Below, one piece after another: positions 32,124-42,214 of a DNA stretch of 64,000 nt (its first letter is position 1; every line of letters starts with the position of its first letter). The stretch comes from Sclerotiophoma versabilis. Taxonomy: Eukaryota > Ascomycota > Dothideomycetes > Pleosporales > Didymellaceae. The position numbers were made by a program, and so were the translations under genes. The notes under the pieces were generated by a model that saw only the letters and a list, made by a program, of their open reading frames with translations, had not been told where the DNA came from and did no database searches. The stretch spans positions 737,001-801,000 of the forward strand of contig JAAROD010000014.1 in assembly GCA_012274445.1 (NCBI GenBank). The letters run 5' to 3'.

Positions 32124-33424
32124 ATGCCTGCGCCACTTGCCAAAGGTGAGTACGAGCTCCATCTCCACTCATGCATGTCTCTGTTGTGTAGCCCCAATCC
32201 TCCTCAACACATCTCTCATTCTCTTCGAAACATCCTGAGTCTATGCCTATCTGCTTGCAGGTCCCGGCCCGCGCTCTGCCTCACCACTCTCGAACCCCTC
32301 TGCACCGGCCTAACCACCCTTTTGCCACAGGCCTCATTATCGCCGCGTCTGTCCTAGTCGCCGCTGGCATCGCCATATACGAAAATCCCCAAGTACGACA
32401 ATGGGTCGACCAGTCTCGCCGCAAGATTGCCGTAGCCTTCCACTCTCTTGGCGATGACATCCAGCCGCGCCGGCAAAGCGAGTCTTCTGATGACTATGAA
32501 GAGAGGAAGAGACGACGAGAAGAGTTGATAAGGAGGAATCGCAACGAGCTGATCAGGCGAGCTCGCGAGGAAGGCATAGCAGTCGACCTCGATGAGCTGG
32601 CCAAGATTGGCACTGAAGATACTGCAGTAGCAGAGAGACGGTCGCGTGCCAACAGGTCGAAGAGCTTCGACGAGCTGGTTGGTAGCGATGGCATGCTTAA
32701 GCAGGATGCAACGGCCACTGGTGCAGACACTTCAAACAATGGAATAAGGAAGCGAGGCGTGGCCGGCTTCGCAGCTGGCACAGCCGCTGCAGCAGCTATG
32801 GCGAACCCTTTTACAGATGATAACGTTCTGTTCGACGTCGGCGACGACGAGGCTCCTTCCCCCAAACCCTTTGTCTACGAGGAACCCGCTCCGCGCTCGC
32901 GTTCCGCTACGATCGAAGCTGGGACACCTCCCATCGAGGCGCCTGCTGAGCCGTCCTTTGCAGTGCCACTCATTGATATGACCTCTGGACCTCAATCCGT
33001 ATATCTGCACCCCGACACCCACTTGCCGTCTCCGAATGCATCACTGCAAACGGCTGAGACTGAACAAGCTTCTCAGTCTTTCTACTCCTTCACCTCATCG
33101 AACGACAGCGACGAGAATTTCGAGGAGATGTCTGCCGGTACACTCACACCACGTTCCGAGCGCTCAGGCACGACTGGTGCTTCCATTGTGCCCAGCCACG
33201 CCGACGATGTCGCGGTATTGAGCATGCAAAATGATGCAGACCATGATGCGAGGTCGGAGGTGTTTTCTGAGAGCGGGTTCACAGACGCTGGGTACAGTGA
33301 TTTTGAACTCGGAGATCGAACTGGTGTCATGACGCCCAACTCGTGGACAGATGTTGGCAGCGACAATGAGAGTGAGTGGGGCGGGCCACAGGGTAACGGG
33401 CAAGTGAGCCAGATCCATCAGTAG
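32124..33424 (+). CDS. N-terminally membrane-anchored acidic/disordered protein, fungal unknown
   Basis: Two exons, 32124..32145 and 32331..33424; 371 aa; intron 185 nt. The tiny first exon codes MPAPLAK. The join gives one transmembrane helix (about 8-22, GLIIAASVLVAAGIAIY) directly after the start, then YENPQVRQWVDQSRRKIAVAFHSLGDDI, a conserved-looking basic stretch. A charged helix of Arg/Glu repeats follows, then an Ala-rich piece with NPFTDD, and a long acidic Ser-rich tail. Topology suggests a tail exposed to cytosol from an organelle or ER membrane. I know this pattern from ascomycete proteins of unknown function; no activity is assigned. Confidence 0.75.
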
Positions 33425-33886
33425 ACATTCGATACTCATCACTTCCTTGTGGCAAAAGAATGATTGGCAAGGCGTTTGGGTGGGATACCTGGATACCTAT
33501 GGCGTTACTTGGTGTTAAGACAGCCAATTCTTGTGTTGCTTCCTATAAATACTTATCTTCGTATCTATCACTACTCTACTTTACGTCTTCATGTGCGAAT
33601 CCCATCTGCCATGCCTCAACGCTTCTAGCAGCTCCTTCCAGCTGACACCAACATTGCTGGAGAGGAGTGTTGGGGGCCGGAAGGGGGCGGCAGCACAAGT
33701 GAGCCATGTTCTTCAACGTTTAAGCTTCAAGAAGGCGGGCTTGACGTGGTCGCGGCAACTGAAGAATCAACCTTGCATTGCTACGATATCCTCGTCACAG
33801 AGGAGGGAGACAACTGCGACTAGTTATATGCAGCATTCGTTGGTTAACTTTAGGTCTCGAGTAATTTACCCAACTTCTCTCTTCAT
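33425..33886. other. Intergenic, nothing recognised
   Basis: 3' flanks of convergent genes; no element seen. Confidence 0.3.
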
Positions 33887-34201
33887 TTACTTTTCAACCA
33901 GCGCATCCACTTGCTTTTTGGTGTGGATCAGATCCGCCGTCAAGCTATTAGTTCTCTTTTTGACATCCCTCATGTCTCGTATCGTTTCTTCAACGTCGAC
34001 TTGCAAGTCTTCCTTGATCCATTCTTGGTGAGCGATCAAGCTCTTCCTTAATTGCTCGATGGTGTCAGAAAGAATCTCGGCAAGCGTTTCGATATAGGTG
34101 ACTCTGTTGTGCAAATCTTTGGTAGCATGCTCTGCGCAATAGGAGTCGAAGACGATGTTTTCTAGGGCGCCGAGTCTGTTTTCAGTGCGATGGGATGGCA
34201 T
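33887..34201 (-). CDS. Small coiled-coil protein A, unknown
   Basis: 104 aa from the ATG at 34201 (the frame is open to 34264 from a non-ATG codon). Starts MPSHRTENRLGALENIVFDSY, then a continuous heptad-like helix (LHNRVTYIETLAEILSDTI, IRDMRDVKKRTNSLTADLIHTKKQVDALVEK). No signal or membrane segment. It is the first of three small coiled-coil frames within 1.6 kb. Not recognised; the gene call rests on composition and the ATG. Confidence 0.42.
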   Translation of the reverse strand: MPSHRTENRLGALENIVFDSYCAEHATKDLHNRVTYIETLAEILSDTIEQLRKSLIAHQEWIKEDLQVDVEETIRDMRDVKKRTNSLTADLIHTKKQVDALVEK

Positions 34202-34596
34202 ATTGGAGCTATGGTGTGAGTGATGGTTCGATGATGGGATAAATGTCACAGTCATCTGCAGCAAGTCAAAGCATGTTTAAAATCTGATTGCCGACTGAAG
34301 TGGGCTCGTTTGCACCGCATCGACGTGGCGCAAGCTAGACTTCCACGTACAATGTCAGACGACATCAACTATAAACCAGACGACCCAAGGCCAGTCGTCC
34401 AAATGGCAACACGTTGAGCAGCAAGCCACAGGCACGAACGAGGAAGAAGCAATCTGATCGCGGCTTTTACCACGGGCAGAAAGAATCTATCAATTACTTT
34501 ACCTCGCAGTCATATTTGGTGACCGTTCATGTTATTTCAAGCTACGAAAGTACCTCAAGCGCAATCACTGATTATTCCATGCTCCTGCATTGTCAC
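34202..34596. other. Intergenic, nothing recognised
   Basis: Roughly 400 bp between small coiled-coil frames A and B, both on the minus strand. Confidence 0.25.
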
Positions 34597-34815
34597 CTAG
34601 GCGATCTGCGACACCGCTCTGCCTAGCGCCTCTACCCTCTCCTGCAACCTATGTATGACGATTTGACCAAGCTCAATCTTGCCCAGTGTTTCGTCGAGCT
34701 TCACTTGTTGGACTTGCTCGGTGCGGATTTCTGCGCCGAGGGTGAAAAAGAGGGAGCGCACTTCTGCTTGGAAGGCAGAGAGTTGGACTCCCAAGGTAGG
34801 CGTGGATGTGGACAT
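34597..34815 (-). CDS. Small coiled-coil protein B, unknown
   Basis: 72 aa from the ATG at 34815. A short Ser/Thr start is followed by one amphipathic helix (LGVQLSAFQAEVRSLFFTL, then QQVKLDETLGKIELGQIVIHRLQERVEALGRAV). A 26-bp tandem duplication sits immediately 5' of the ATG, in the leader. Its layout resembles frames A and C, but I see no clear sequence identity between them. Low-moderate support. Confidence 0.35.
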   Translation of the reverse strand: MSTSTPTLGVQLSAFQAEVRSLFFTLGAEIRTEQVQQVKLDETLGKIELGQIVIHRLQERVEALGRAVSQIA

Positions 34816-34867
34816 GGTGATGGTGCCTGTTTGGGATGGAAGGTGATGGTGCCTGTTTGGGGTGGAA
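34816..34867. repeat. 26-bp tandem duplication, two copies
   Basis: Two adjacent 26-base units (34816-34841 and 34842-34867) differ at one position; seven bases of a third copy follow. The array abuts the start codon of small coiled-coil frame B. Confidence 0.85.
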
Positions 34868-35077
34868 GGTGATGTTAATTGAGACGACAAGAATAAGAAT
34901 GCGGGAGCTGAGCAGAGGTGGTTGTAGAGGTGGTTGACATGACTGATGAGTTGGCGGAGCCACATCGGAGGTGATGTATTCTGCAAACAAAACTGGTTGT
35001 GGTACTACAAGGTGGGTCGGTACCACCATATTCCTTCTACGTCCGTCTAACCGCACTGGCATCTTGGACATACTGCA

Positions 35078-35509
35078 ATGTCGCGACTCACACGCAAAGC
35101 AAGCGCGATCCAACTGCTCTCGCTTAATGTAGAGCAGACCCAAAGAGAACAGCAAACTGTGTATGCCGAAGTAAGCAACCTGAAAGACATCCTGAAGCGT
35201 AGTCACACCGCCTACGGCATGCTTCGTGATGACGTGGAACGTTTCAAAGGCATTGTAAGGGTGCAGGATGCTGCACTACGAGGGTTGCGGGAAGAAATAA
35301 TGAGCTTGAGGAGAGAATCTGCAGCAGTTGCAGTAATGCTGAGGTCAATAACTTCTGAATGGCGAGAGCAAAGTAAAAAAACATACAACAGCGGGTATTC
35401 GCTAGTGGTCACCCACCTAACTACTAATCCGCCGGTACGTTGCTTAAATAGGGCTGAGCGAACGGGAAGCCTTGTTTTCAACGTCCTATGGTCGTATGTG
35501 TCAGTTTGA
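35078..35509 (+). CDS. Small coiled-coil protein C, unknown
   Basis: Up to 143 aa from the ATG at 35078. The first 105 residues form a strong coiled coil (LSLNVEQTQREQQTVYAEVSNL, LRDDVERFKGIVRVQDAALRGLREEIMSLRRE), basic at its start (MSRLTRKAS). The last 40 residues differ in character and may be intronic or 3' sequence read through. It is divergent from frame B. No domain recognised. Confidence 0.42.
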   Translation: MSRLTRKASAIQLLSLNVEQTQREQQTVYAEVSNLKDILKRSHTAYGMLRDDVERFKGIVRVQDAALRGLREEIMSLRRESAAVAVMLRSITSEWREQSKKTYNSGYSLVVTHLTTNPPVRCLNRAERTGSLVFNVLWSYVSV

Positions 35510-35994
35510 CTCATTTATATGATTATATCCATATATGCATGTGCGTACTGAACTAGCCTCTTACATACAGAAGTAGATATAGAATAGTCTAATTTAATAG
35601 GGAAATGAATAGGCTTCTGTGTATTATGCAATTGAATACAGGGAATGGGCTTTGATTATAGTTGCTTCGGAGCTTACTGCTTGCCACTCCTCTTCGCGCC
35701 GTCAATGTCCATCTTGTCTCCCGGCTCCTCGGCTCCTTTATCGTTTCTTGCCAACGCTGCCTGCCCAGCACCAGCTGCGGACTCAAACGGCATGCTGCTG
35801 CTAGCTCTCTCCGAGGCGAAGAAAACGAAGACGGAGAAAGAGGGAAAAGAGCAGGCGAAGTTGGTACAAGTACTGTACTGATGGTGTTCGCCAATAGTGA
35901 TAAATGGCGAGTGATAAAGATTTACATAGTTCGAATCCAAACGACATCTAGTCTAGATCCGACATGCATCTTTCAGATTCTAACAAGAAATGGT
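35510..35994. other. Intergenic, nothing recognised
   Basis: 3' flank of the MFS gene and of small coiled-coil frame C. No repeat or RNA gene recognised. Confidence 0.3.
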
Positions 35995-37885
35995 TTAAGC
36001 GTCGCGGTGTCTTTCGTGCTCTTCCATAGCCGCTCTCTTTCTTGCATGTTCCCCGTGGATGCCCCACAGGCACACAGCGATGCCGAGCACACTGGAGAGC
36101 AGTGTGACGTAGTATGCCCGCTGGTAGCACTGCAGCCCCTCTTCACAATTGCGATTGCCATCAGGTTCCACGATGGAGTTTGAATCGTACACGGCGCCGT
36201 AGAAGAGATTGTAGACGTTGCCACTGACGACCGGGGCCCATGTCAGGAACCCCCAGTTGACCGAAAAGCCATCGGGACCGAAAGTGTCGACGACGACCGC
36301 TGGGAGCACACCGAAAGTAACGCCGTAGGCCAGGCCACAGAGACCGGAGACAAGCCAAAGATAGTTTGGGTTCTGAATGCGGATGGCGCAAAGCTGATCG
36401 ATTGCGAAGATAAAGGCTGCAATGACGACACACCAGAAGCGTGAGTGGCCAAGGCGCTTGACAATGAAGTCAGAGCCAATTCCTGAGGATAGACGGCCGA
36501 AGAAAGAGCCGAGTGAGATGATAGACACGTGCCATAGCTGGCGGTGCGCGACAAAGTCTTTACTGACGGACTTGTCAAAGTGGTTCCACAAAGCCTGGAC
36601 ATTGTGGCCAATGTTACTGTTTGAGTTAGTAGACAGTGGTGAATGAGCAGGCAAAGACGTACTTGATAGTCATGATACCAACGCCTGTCAAGAGGCCCAT
36701 AAGAATCCAAAGCTGCCAAAATTCAGGCTTGAAGAGCAGGGCAAATCCGGTAATGTCTAGACAGTGTGAGTGAGAGGACTTTTTGCTATGTCTGCTTGCA
36801 GCATCATCCTCCGGATCGATGTCTCCAGGGCCAGAAAGGAGCGAAGATGTTTCGGTCGACGATCGGCTCGGGTCGTCTGCATCTGCTGGATGTGGTTGGT
36901 ATGTAGTAGGGGGGAGATGTAGGATCCAAGTAGGGTGCAAGAAGAAAGGCAGTACTTACTGACTTCTTGCGGAGGCAGCACGATTGCGGTGTATTTGCTG
37001 CGAGCGGAGTTGGTTCCATGCAGGAGGTTTGAATTGCGACGTGTACGCTCGTTTGTGGGCAGCACGGTGTAGCTGGTTCCAGTCTTATGGTCAACCAGGA
37101 TGAGGAAGGGTATAGAGACGAGAACGAGGAATGAGGTGGCGAACGAAAGCAAGGTAAGCAGGCCGGAGGTGTTGCCGGGAAAGGCAATGCCGGCGATGAG
37201 GGTGTAGAAGAAGGCGCTCAGTCCAAAGGCTGCCAGCGGGAAAGCGGTTGCGGAGCCGCGGTGGGTAGGCCAGTTCAGTGTTGCTGGGGGTGTTAGCGGA
37301 TGCTCGCGGGGACACAGCGAAGTGCACTACCTGTCTTCAGAGCAGCCTGGAAGGCGGCACAGCTGCCGACGCCGGTGACGAAGGAATAGAAGGAGATGAT
37401 GCCGACGCTCACGGAGCCCGGGCCGGCGTCGTAGGCTGGCAAAGGTCAGCCAGGGCATGAGCGAGGGTCGGCGAGGGTCGGTACCGGTCTTGATGGGATA
37501 GTATCCGAGCAGGAGGCAGAACATGCCAATGACAGCCGAGAGGCGAGGATTCACCCTGTCCGTTATGAGGCCAATGGGTATGCCCGAGGCGTACATGCCC
37601 ATGTTCGCCGCGGTTCCCTGTGCGTGGTGAGCGTCGGGCGGTCAGGGCGGGCGGAGGAGATGGAGAGGGCGCACGATGACATTGCTCTGCGTGGCCGAGA
37701 GCTGGAGGCGGTCGGCAAACTGCGGTGCCCAGGCTGAGTATGCATACTGCGCCGTGTCAGTGCCAGGCAGGGCCAGGGGAGCGCCGGCGTACGTTTGTGC
37801 CGCAGGCCAGCGCGATGGCCGTGGCCGCAACGACGGACACGACGCGCGTCTTCCTGTGCGGTGTCGTCTTCTCCAGGTCGGCCAT
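35995..37885 (-). CDS. MFS transporter, nodulin-like/MCH1-like group
   Basis: Seven exons in transcript order: 37793..37885, 37675..37746, 37485..37617, 37331..37435, 36960..37283, 36663..36885, 35995..36616; 523 aa, six short introns (46-74 nt). Helices in order: VVSVVAATAIALACGTN, then YAYSAWAPQFADRLQLSAT (the nodulin-like N-terminal signature), GIPIGLITDRVNPR, SFYSFVTGVGSCAAF, a GSATAFPLAAFGLSAFFYT helix pair and, after a long hydrophilic loop rich in Ser and acidic residues, the second half from ITGFALLFKPEFWQLWILMG. The C-terminal half has GSFFGRLSSGIGSDFI and WGFLTWAPVVSG. Two six-helix halves with a big central loop fit fungal monocarboxylate-like MFS proteins (MCH1 or YMR155W type). 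The cargo is unknown. It is divergent from the TMS1 gene. Confidence 0.88.
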
Positions 37886-38170
37886 GGTGGGCGTGGGGGT
37901 GGGTGTTAGGGAGTCGTGGCGGGCATCGAGCGTGCGACGGACTGAGCTGAGACTGGGACTGAGACTGAGACTGAGGGGAGTGGGCCGAGACGGAGAGTGG
38001 GAGTGAACTGAGACGGAGAGTGCGAGTGGACTGAGGCGGAGATGGGGAGGGCTGCGCAATGGCAGCAAGTGGGCCGCACAGATAACGGCAATGCACGGGA
38101 GCCGGGGAGAGGGAGGGCGAGGGCAGAGAGAGGGAGACAGCCGGGGTGCGGCCACTGGGCTAGTTCAGCA

Positions 38171-38172
<2 letters not shown>

Positions 38173-38200
<28 letters not shown>
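38173..38200. repeat. (GCT)9 microsatellite
   Basis: About nine uninterrupted GCT units in the divergent promoter. Confidence 0.85.
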
Positions 38201-38203
<3 letters not shown>

Positions 38204-38370
38204 CGAAGCGCGCGCCGTTGTCGGGGCGGACGGGTGCTGCACTGCTGCACTGCTGCACTGCGGCTGCGCTGCTGCTCGGAGATAAGCCGCCAAGTCGACT
38301 CCCGTCCTTGCGCGCACGGACACAGCAGCACGGCGAGCGTCACCTGCATGCGCCTCCACCTCGCCCTCGC

Positions 38371-38398
38371 TCGCCATCGCCATCGCCATCGCCATCGC
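38371..38398. repeat. (CGCCAT)n hexanucleotide repeat
   Basis: About four and a half units, ending some 40 bp before the TMS1 ATG, in the leader or promoter. Confidence 0.8.
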
Positions 38399-38436
38399 AA
38401 CGGCTCACCACCACTGCACCCCGCAACGCCGCAACC

Positions 38437-40021
38437 ATGGGCGCCGCTCTGTCGCTCCCGTTCCTCGCCATGCCCGCCATGGGCACAGTACGTCCCGTCC
38501 AGCTCCACCTGCCGCGTGCTTCTCCGCCGTCTGCTGCCTCGCCGCCGTCTACTGACTGACACACGCAGCTATGGAGCGTCGCCGCCTCGTGCTGTGGCGC
38601 GGCCACCTGCAGCGCCGTCATGGGCTCCTGCGGAGGAAAGTGCGGCAACAGCATCGCCACCCGCATCGCCTACGCCCTCATCCTGCTCGTCAACTCGATC
38701 GTCTCGTGGATCATGCTCACCGACTGGGCCATGAAGAAGCTGTCCAAGCTCACGCTCGACTACGTCGACATCAAGTGCCACGGCGAGCAGTGCTACGGCT
38801 TCGTCGCCGTCCAGCGCATCAACTTCGCCCTCGGCTTCTTCCACGTCCTCATGGCCCTCATGCTCGTCGGCGTGCGCTCCTCCAAGGACGGCCGCGCCAA
38901 GATCCAGAACGGCTTCTGGGGCCCCAAGATCCTGGCCTGGATCGCCATGGTCGTCCTGACCTTCTTCATCCCCAACTCCTTCTTCATCGTCTGGGGCAAT
39001 TACTTTGCCATGGCCGGCGCCTGCCTCTTCCTGCTCGTCGGTCTGATTCTGCTCGTCGATCTGGCCCACAACTGGGCCGAGTACTGCCAGGAGAAGATCG
39101 AGACGTCCGAGTCGCGCGTGTGGACTGGCATGCTCGTCGGCTCTGCCCTGCTCATGTACCTGGCCTCGTTCGCCATGACCATTGTCATGTACATCTACTT
39201 TGCCAAGAGCGGATGTGGTATGAACCAGGCAGCCATTACCGTACGTGCCTGCAAAACGGACATATATCCAACACTGACACGCACAGATCAACCTCCTGCT
39301 CCTCCTCGTCACCTCCGTCATCTCCATCCACCCCGCCGTCCAAAACGTCAACCCCCGCGCCGGTCTGGCTCAGTCTGCCATCGTGGCCATCTACTGCACC
39401 TACCTGACTCTCTCCGCCGTCGGCATGGAACCCGACGACCATCAGTGTAATCCGCTCGTCCGCGCACGCGGCACCCGAAAAGCCACCATCATCATCGGCG
39501 CCATAGTGACTTTTGTCACCGTCGCCTACACGACTACGCGCGCTGCTACCTACGGCCTCGCTCTCGGCTCGCAGGGCAACTCGTACGGCAACGGCTACTC
39601 GCAAGTCGGTGCCGAAGACTACGAGCACGGCCTCGTCACTCAGCAGCCCTCGTCGCGCCGCGACATGCGCCAAGCCGCCCTCCGCGCCGCTGTCGAATCC
39701 GGTTCGCTCCCTGCCTCGGCGCTCGACGATTCCGACAGCGAAGACGAGGACGATGAGCCCTCCAAGGCGCCGCGCGACGATGAGAGGAATGCTACGCAGT
39801 ACAACTACACTCTCTTTCACGTCATCTTTTTCCTGAGCACCGCTTGGGTCGCTACACTGCTCACGAGCAGCTTCGATGAGAAGGCCATGACCGACTTCGT
39901 TCCCGTCGGACGCACGTACTGGGCGAGCTGGGCCAAGATTATTAGTGCGTGGGTGTGCTATGCCATCTATGCGTGGAGTCTGGTAGCCCCGCTTGTGCTG
40001 CCCGATCGTTTCGATTACTAG
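38437..40021 (+). CDS. tms1: TMS1/SERINC family membrane protein
   Basis: Three exons: 38437..38487, 38569..39240, 39287..40021; 485 aa. SERINC/TMS1 proteins are 10-11-helix membrane proteins; recent work on animal members points to lipid scrambling or transport. After the first helix comes the conserved Cys-rich GAATCSAVMGSCGGKCG segment. Then come helices with TRIAYALILLVNSIVSWIML, CYGFVAVQRINFALGFFHVL, and a DLAHNWAEYC segment typical of the family. The penultimate loop is long and acidic (DDSDSEDEDDEPSK). The end is TYWASWAKIISAWVCYAIYAW followed by a hydrophobic helix. Length matches fungal Tms1. Introns are 81 and 46 nt. Confidence 0.95.
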
Positions 40022-40319
40022 GAACAGCGTTGTGCTGAGGAATTGGCTTGATGCGCTTAGTCTCACTATCAATTTGTACGGTTAGCACTGCAATGCATTG
40101 CGAGCAATTTCCGCTCGCACTGTGACGATTGAGTGAAATTGCTTGAAGCTGAGAAATACTACTTTCATACGACGAGTGTCAAGGTGTGATGCGAGAGACA
40201 AGTACATGGAGGGTCCCAGAAGGTCTTGGACATGCAGGGGTCGCCAAGCCGGGTTGGCGATGCAATGCCGTTCTGGACGTGAAGCCAGCTGCTTTGCCCA
40301 AGCCTGACAACCTGGCCCG

Positions 40320-40843
40320 TCACCGCATCCTTCCGACACCCATAATCTTCTCTTCGACCTTCTTGAGCAGCAAGTCCTTCTCCTTGACAGCTTGCAGTCT
40401 CTCGCCCTCCAACTCTTCCAGTTCTCGCTCCAGCTCTTTCATGCGCTGCACCTGCTCCGCCTCACTCGAATTCACGCCCGGCAGGTTCGCAATCAGCAGC
40501 TCAATCTGCTGGCTCTTCACCACCAAATCCTTGGCCATCTCTTTCAAGTGCTGGTCGAACTGCTCCTTGGTGGGCATCACCGGCGGCGCATCGCTTGGCT
40601 GTGTGGGCTGCGCAGAGGTCTGTGTTGCGTTCTCGGATCTGTCGGCGGCCTCCTTCTCGGCGAACGAGCTGAGCTTTTGCTGGCCTTGTGGCACGCTGGG
40701 GGGTGCTTTGGTGCGGATGTGGAAGAGCTGGGACTGCATGATGTTGAGGAGCTGGGCCGTGTTGGTCAACGCGTTGGCATGTCCGGGCTGGCTACGCGCA
40801 CCATGTCCACTTCGTCTTGCATCTGCGTGAGAATGTCGGCCAT
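40320..40843 (-). CDS. med21: Mediator complex subunit 21
   Basis: Two exons, 40802..40843 and 40320..40751; 157 aa; intron 50 nt (GTGCGC ... TTGACC ... CAG). Med21 (Srb7) pairs with Med7 in the middle module of Mediator, which links activators to RNA polymerase II. The join gives MADILTQMQDEVDM then LLNIMQSQLFHI, as at the start of the family, where MAD(I/R)LTQLQ is the hallmark. A Pro/Gln-rich linker follows, then PTKEQFDQHLKEMAKDLVVKSQQIELLIANLPGVNSSE, the conserved coiled-coil core, and a charged helical tail. Unspliced reading breaks the frame at the intron. The head-to-head neighbour is the RRG7-like gene, 261 bp between starts. Confidence 0.88.
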
Positions 40844-41104
40844 GGCGGAGTGCTGTGGCAGGCAATGTGTCAGCGGCAAGCGCGATCTTCGCGTGTGGGG
40901 TAGAGGACGTTGGAGGTCGCGTTCGTAGGGCTGAGCTAGTCGTCTTGGCGTGAATTGTGGATCGCCGCCTGTTCTCCCTGGCACAGCAAGCACTCGATTG
41001 CACCCCCCGTGTCTTCCTCCTTCGCTCTTCGCTCCTCGTTCTTCGCTCTTCCCTCTTTGTGTCGCCATGTTTCGTCAGCCCAGACGTCTCCTAGCCGCTC
41101 CGTA

Positions 41105-42214
41105 ATGCGGCCGTTCCCACGCGTAGCACGGCTCGCGCACTCGACGCTCCTCCGGCACCCCCGAGCACCTCCGCAGAGCCTCGTCCCCCGCCGCATCGCA
41201 ACCACGTCCGCCCAGAATGCTGCGCCTGTTGACCTGCCCCGCCTGATCGCCAAAAACGGCGCCAAATCTCACAACTCGCTAGCAACGTTCATCGAACACG
41301 CGAACCGCACGAAACTCTCCCCGCTGACGAGCTACTATGTCGGCACGCACTACGAGTACACGACTGCTCTGTCCCTTGTGCGCCTGGGCTTCTCTCTCCT
41401 CCGCACAGGTGCAAAGAACGACGCTGGCATCGACTTGATCGGACACTGGGTCCTGGCGCCCTTGAGCGAGCCGCTGCCCATCATCATCCAGTGCAAAGCG
41501 CGCAAATGCTCTGTCGGACCCAGCAACGTCCGCGAGCTCGAGGGCTCGTTTCGGGGCATACCGCCGGATTGGAAGGGCAAGCCTGTCCTTGGTCTGCTGG
41601 TCACCACCCTGAAGGCTACAAAGGGCACAATGCACGCTATTGCGCAGAGCCCGTGGCCGATGGGCTTCGTGATGCTATCTAGGCAGGGACTTATCCAGCA
41701 GTTTGTGTGGAATCGAGCGGCAAGTGAGAGAGGGCTGCAGGGCGTGGGTGTGACTGTGCGACATACACCGCGAGCACTGCTACCTGCCTCTAAGATACTG
41801 GATCAAGAAGAAGAAGAAGAGACGTTGAAGCGCAAGAAGCCTGCATCCAAATTTGCAAACGCAGGCACCCAGAAAGACATCCAGCTGACATGGATGGGGT
41901 CTCCTATTTTCCCTGAGCGCAACGTTCTGGACCAAGACACGCTCAAATTAATCCAAATGGTCGAACCCGTGGTGGACATCAAGCCTTCTACGCCGCAAGC
42001 TCTACCTCGCCGCGGACGTGGCCGACCAAAAGAGGAAGTGGACCCTGTCACCATTACGCTCATCGGCGTGAGGGGACGGAAGCCTACCATGCACCTTGCA
42101 CCCTCGCCTCGAGGCGGCCAGATTGCCGTGCCTCGTCTACCACCCAAGAAACTCAAGCGTGGTCGACCGAAGGGCTCCAAGAACAAAGTCAAGACTATGA
42201 AGGATGCAGGCTGA
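41105..42214 (+). CDS. RRG7-like mitochondrial protein (DUF2034 family) with C-terminal AT-hook motifs
   Basis: 369 aa from the ATG at 41105; the frame is open back to 40955 from a GTG. Yeast Rrg7 is a mitochondrial protein needed for respiratory growth and mtDNA upkeep. The start is basic with Arg/Ser (MRPFPRVARLAHSTLL), a likely mitochondrial presequence. The core shows GTHYEYTTALSLVRLGFSLLRTGAKNDAGIDLIGHW and IIIQCKARK, which carries the D...QxK pattern of PD-(D/E)XK nuclease folds. The C-terminal third has PRRGRGRPKEE and KKLKRGRPKGSKNK, two AT-hook-like GRP cores, which is unusual for the family as I know it. Nuclease activity is inferred, not shown. Confidence 0.83.
   Translation: MRPFPRVARLAHSTLLRHPRAPPQSLVPRRIATTSAQNAAPVDLPRLIAKNGAKSHNSLATFIEHANRTKLSPLTSYYVGTHYEYTTALSLVRLGFSLLRTGAKNDAGIDLIGHWVLAPLSEPLPIIIQCKARKCSVGPSNVRELEGSFRGIPPDWKGKPVLGLLVTTLKATKGTMHAIAQSPWPMGFVMLSRQGLIQQFVWNRAASERGLQGVGVTVRHTPRALLPASKILDQEEEEETLKRKKPASKFANAGTQKDIQLTWMGSPIFPERNVLDQDTLKLIQMVEPVVDIKPSTPQALPRRGRGRPKEEVDPVTITLIGVRGRKPTMHLAPSPRGGQIAVPRLPPKKLKRGRPKGSKNKVKTMKDAG

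Larger units (their letters stand above)
37886..38436. promoter_or_regulatory. Repeat-rich divergent promoter (MFS / TMS1)
   Basis: About 550 GC-rich bp with several simple repeats: degenerate GACTGA units (about 37935-37975), a (GCT)9 tract (38173-38200) and CGCCAT units (about 38371-38398). These explain the long low-complexity frames on both strands. No specific factor site is claimed. Confidence 0.6.

Noticed and set aside
35926..35940. GTTCGAATCC, resembling a tRNA T-loop
   Set aside because: No acceptor stem or anticodon arm could be folded around it.
37563..38734. Several long frames across the MFS/TMS1 promoter
   Set aside because: They are driven by simple repeats and GC-rich sequence and conflict with exon structure on both sides.
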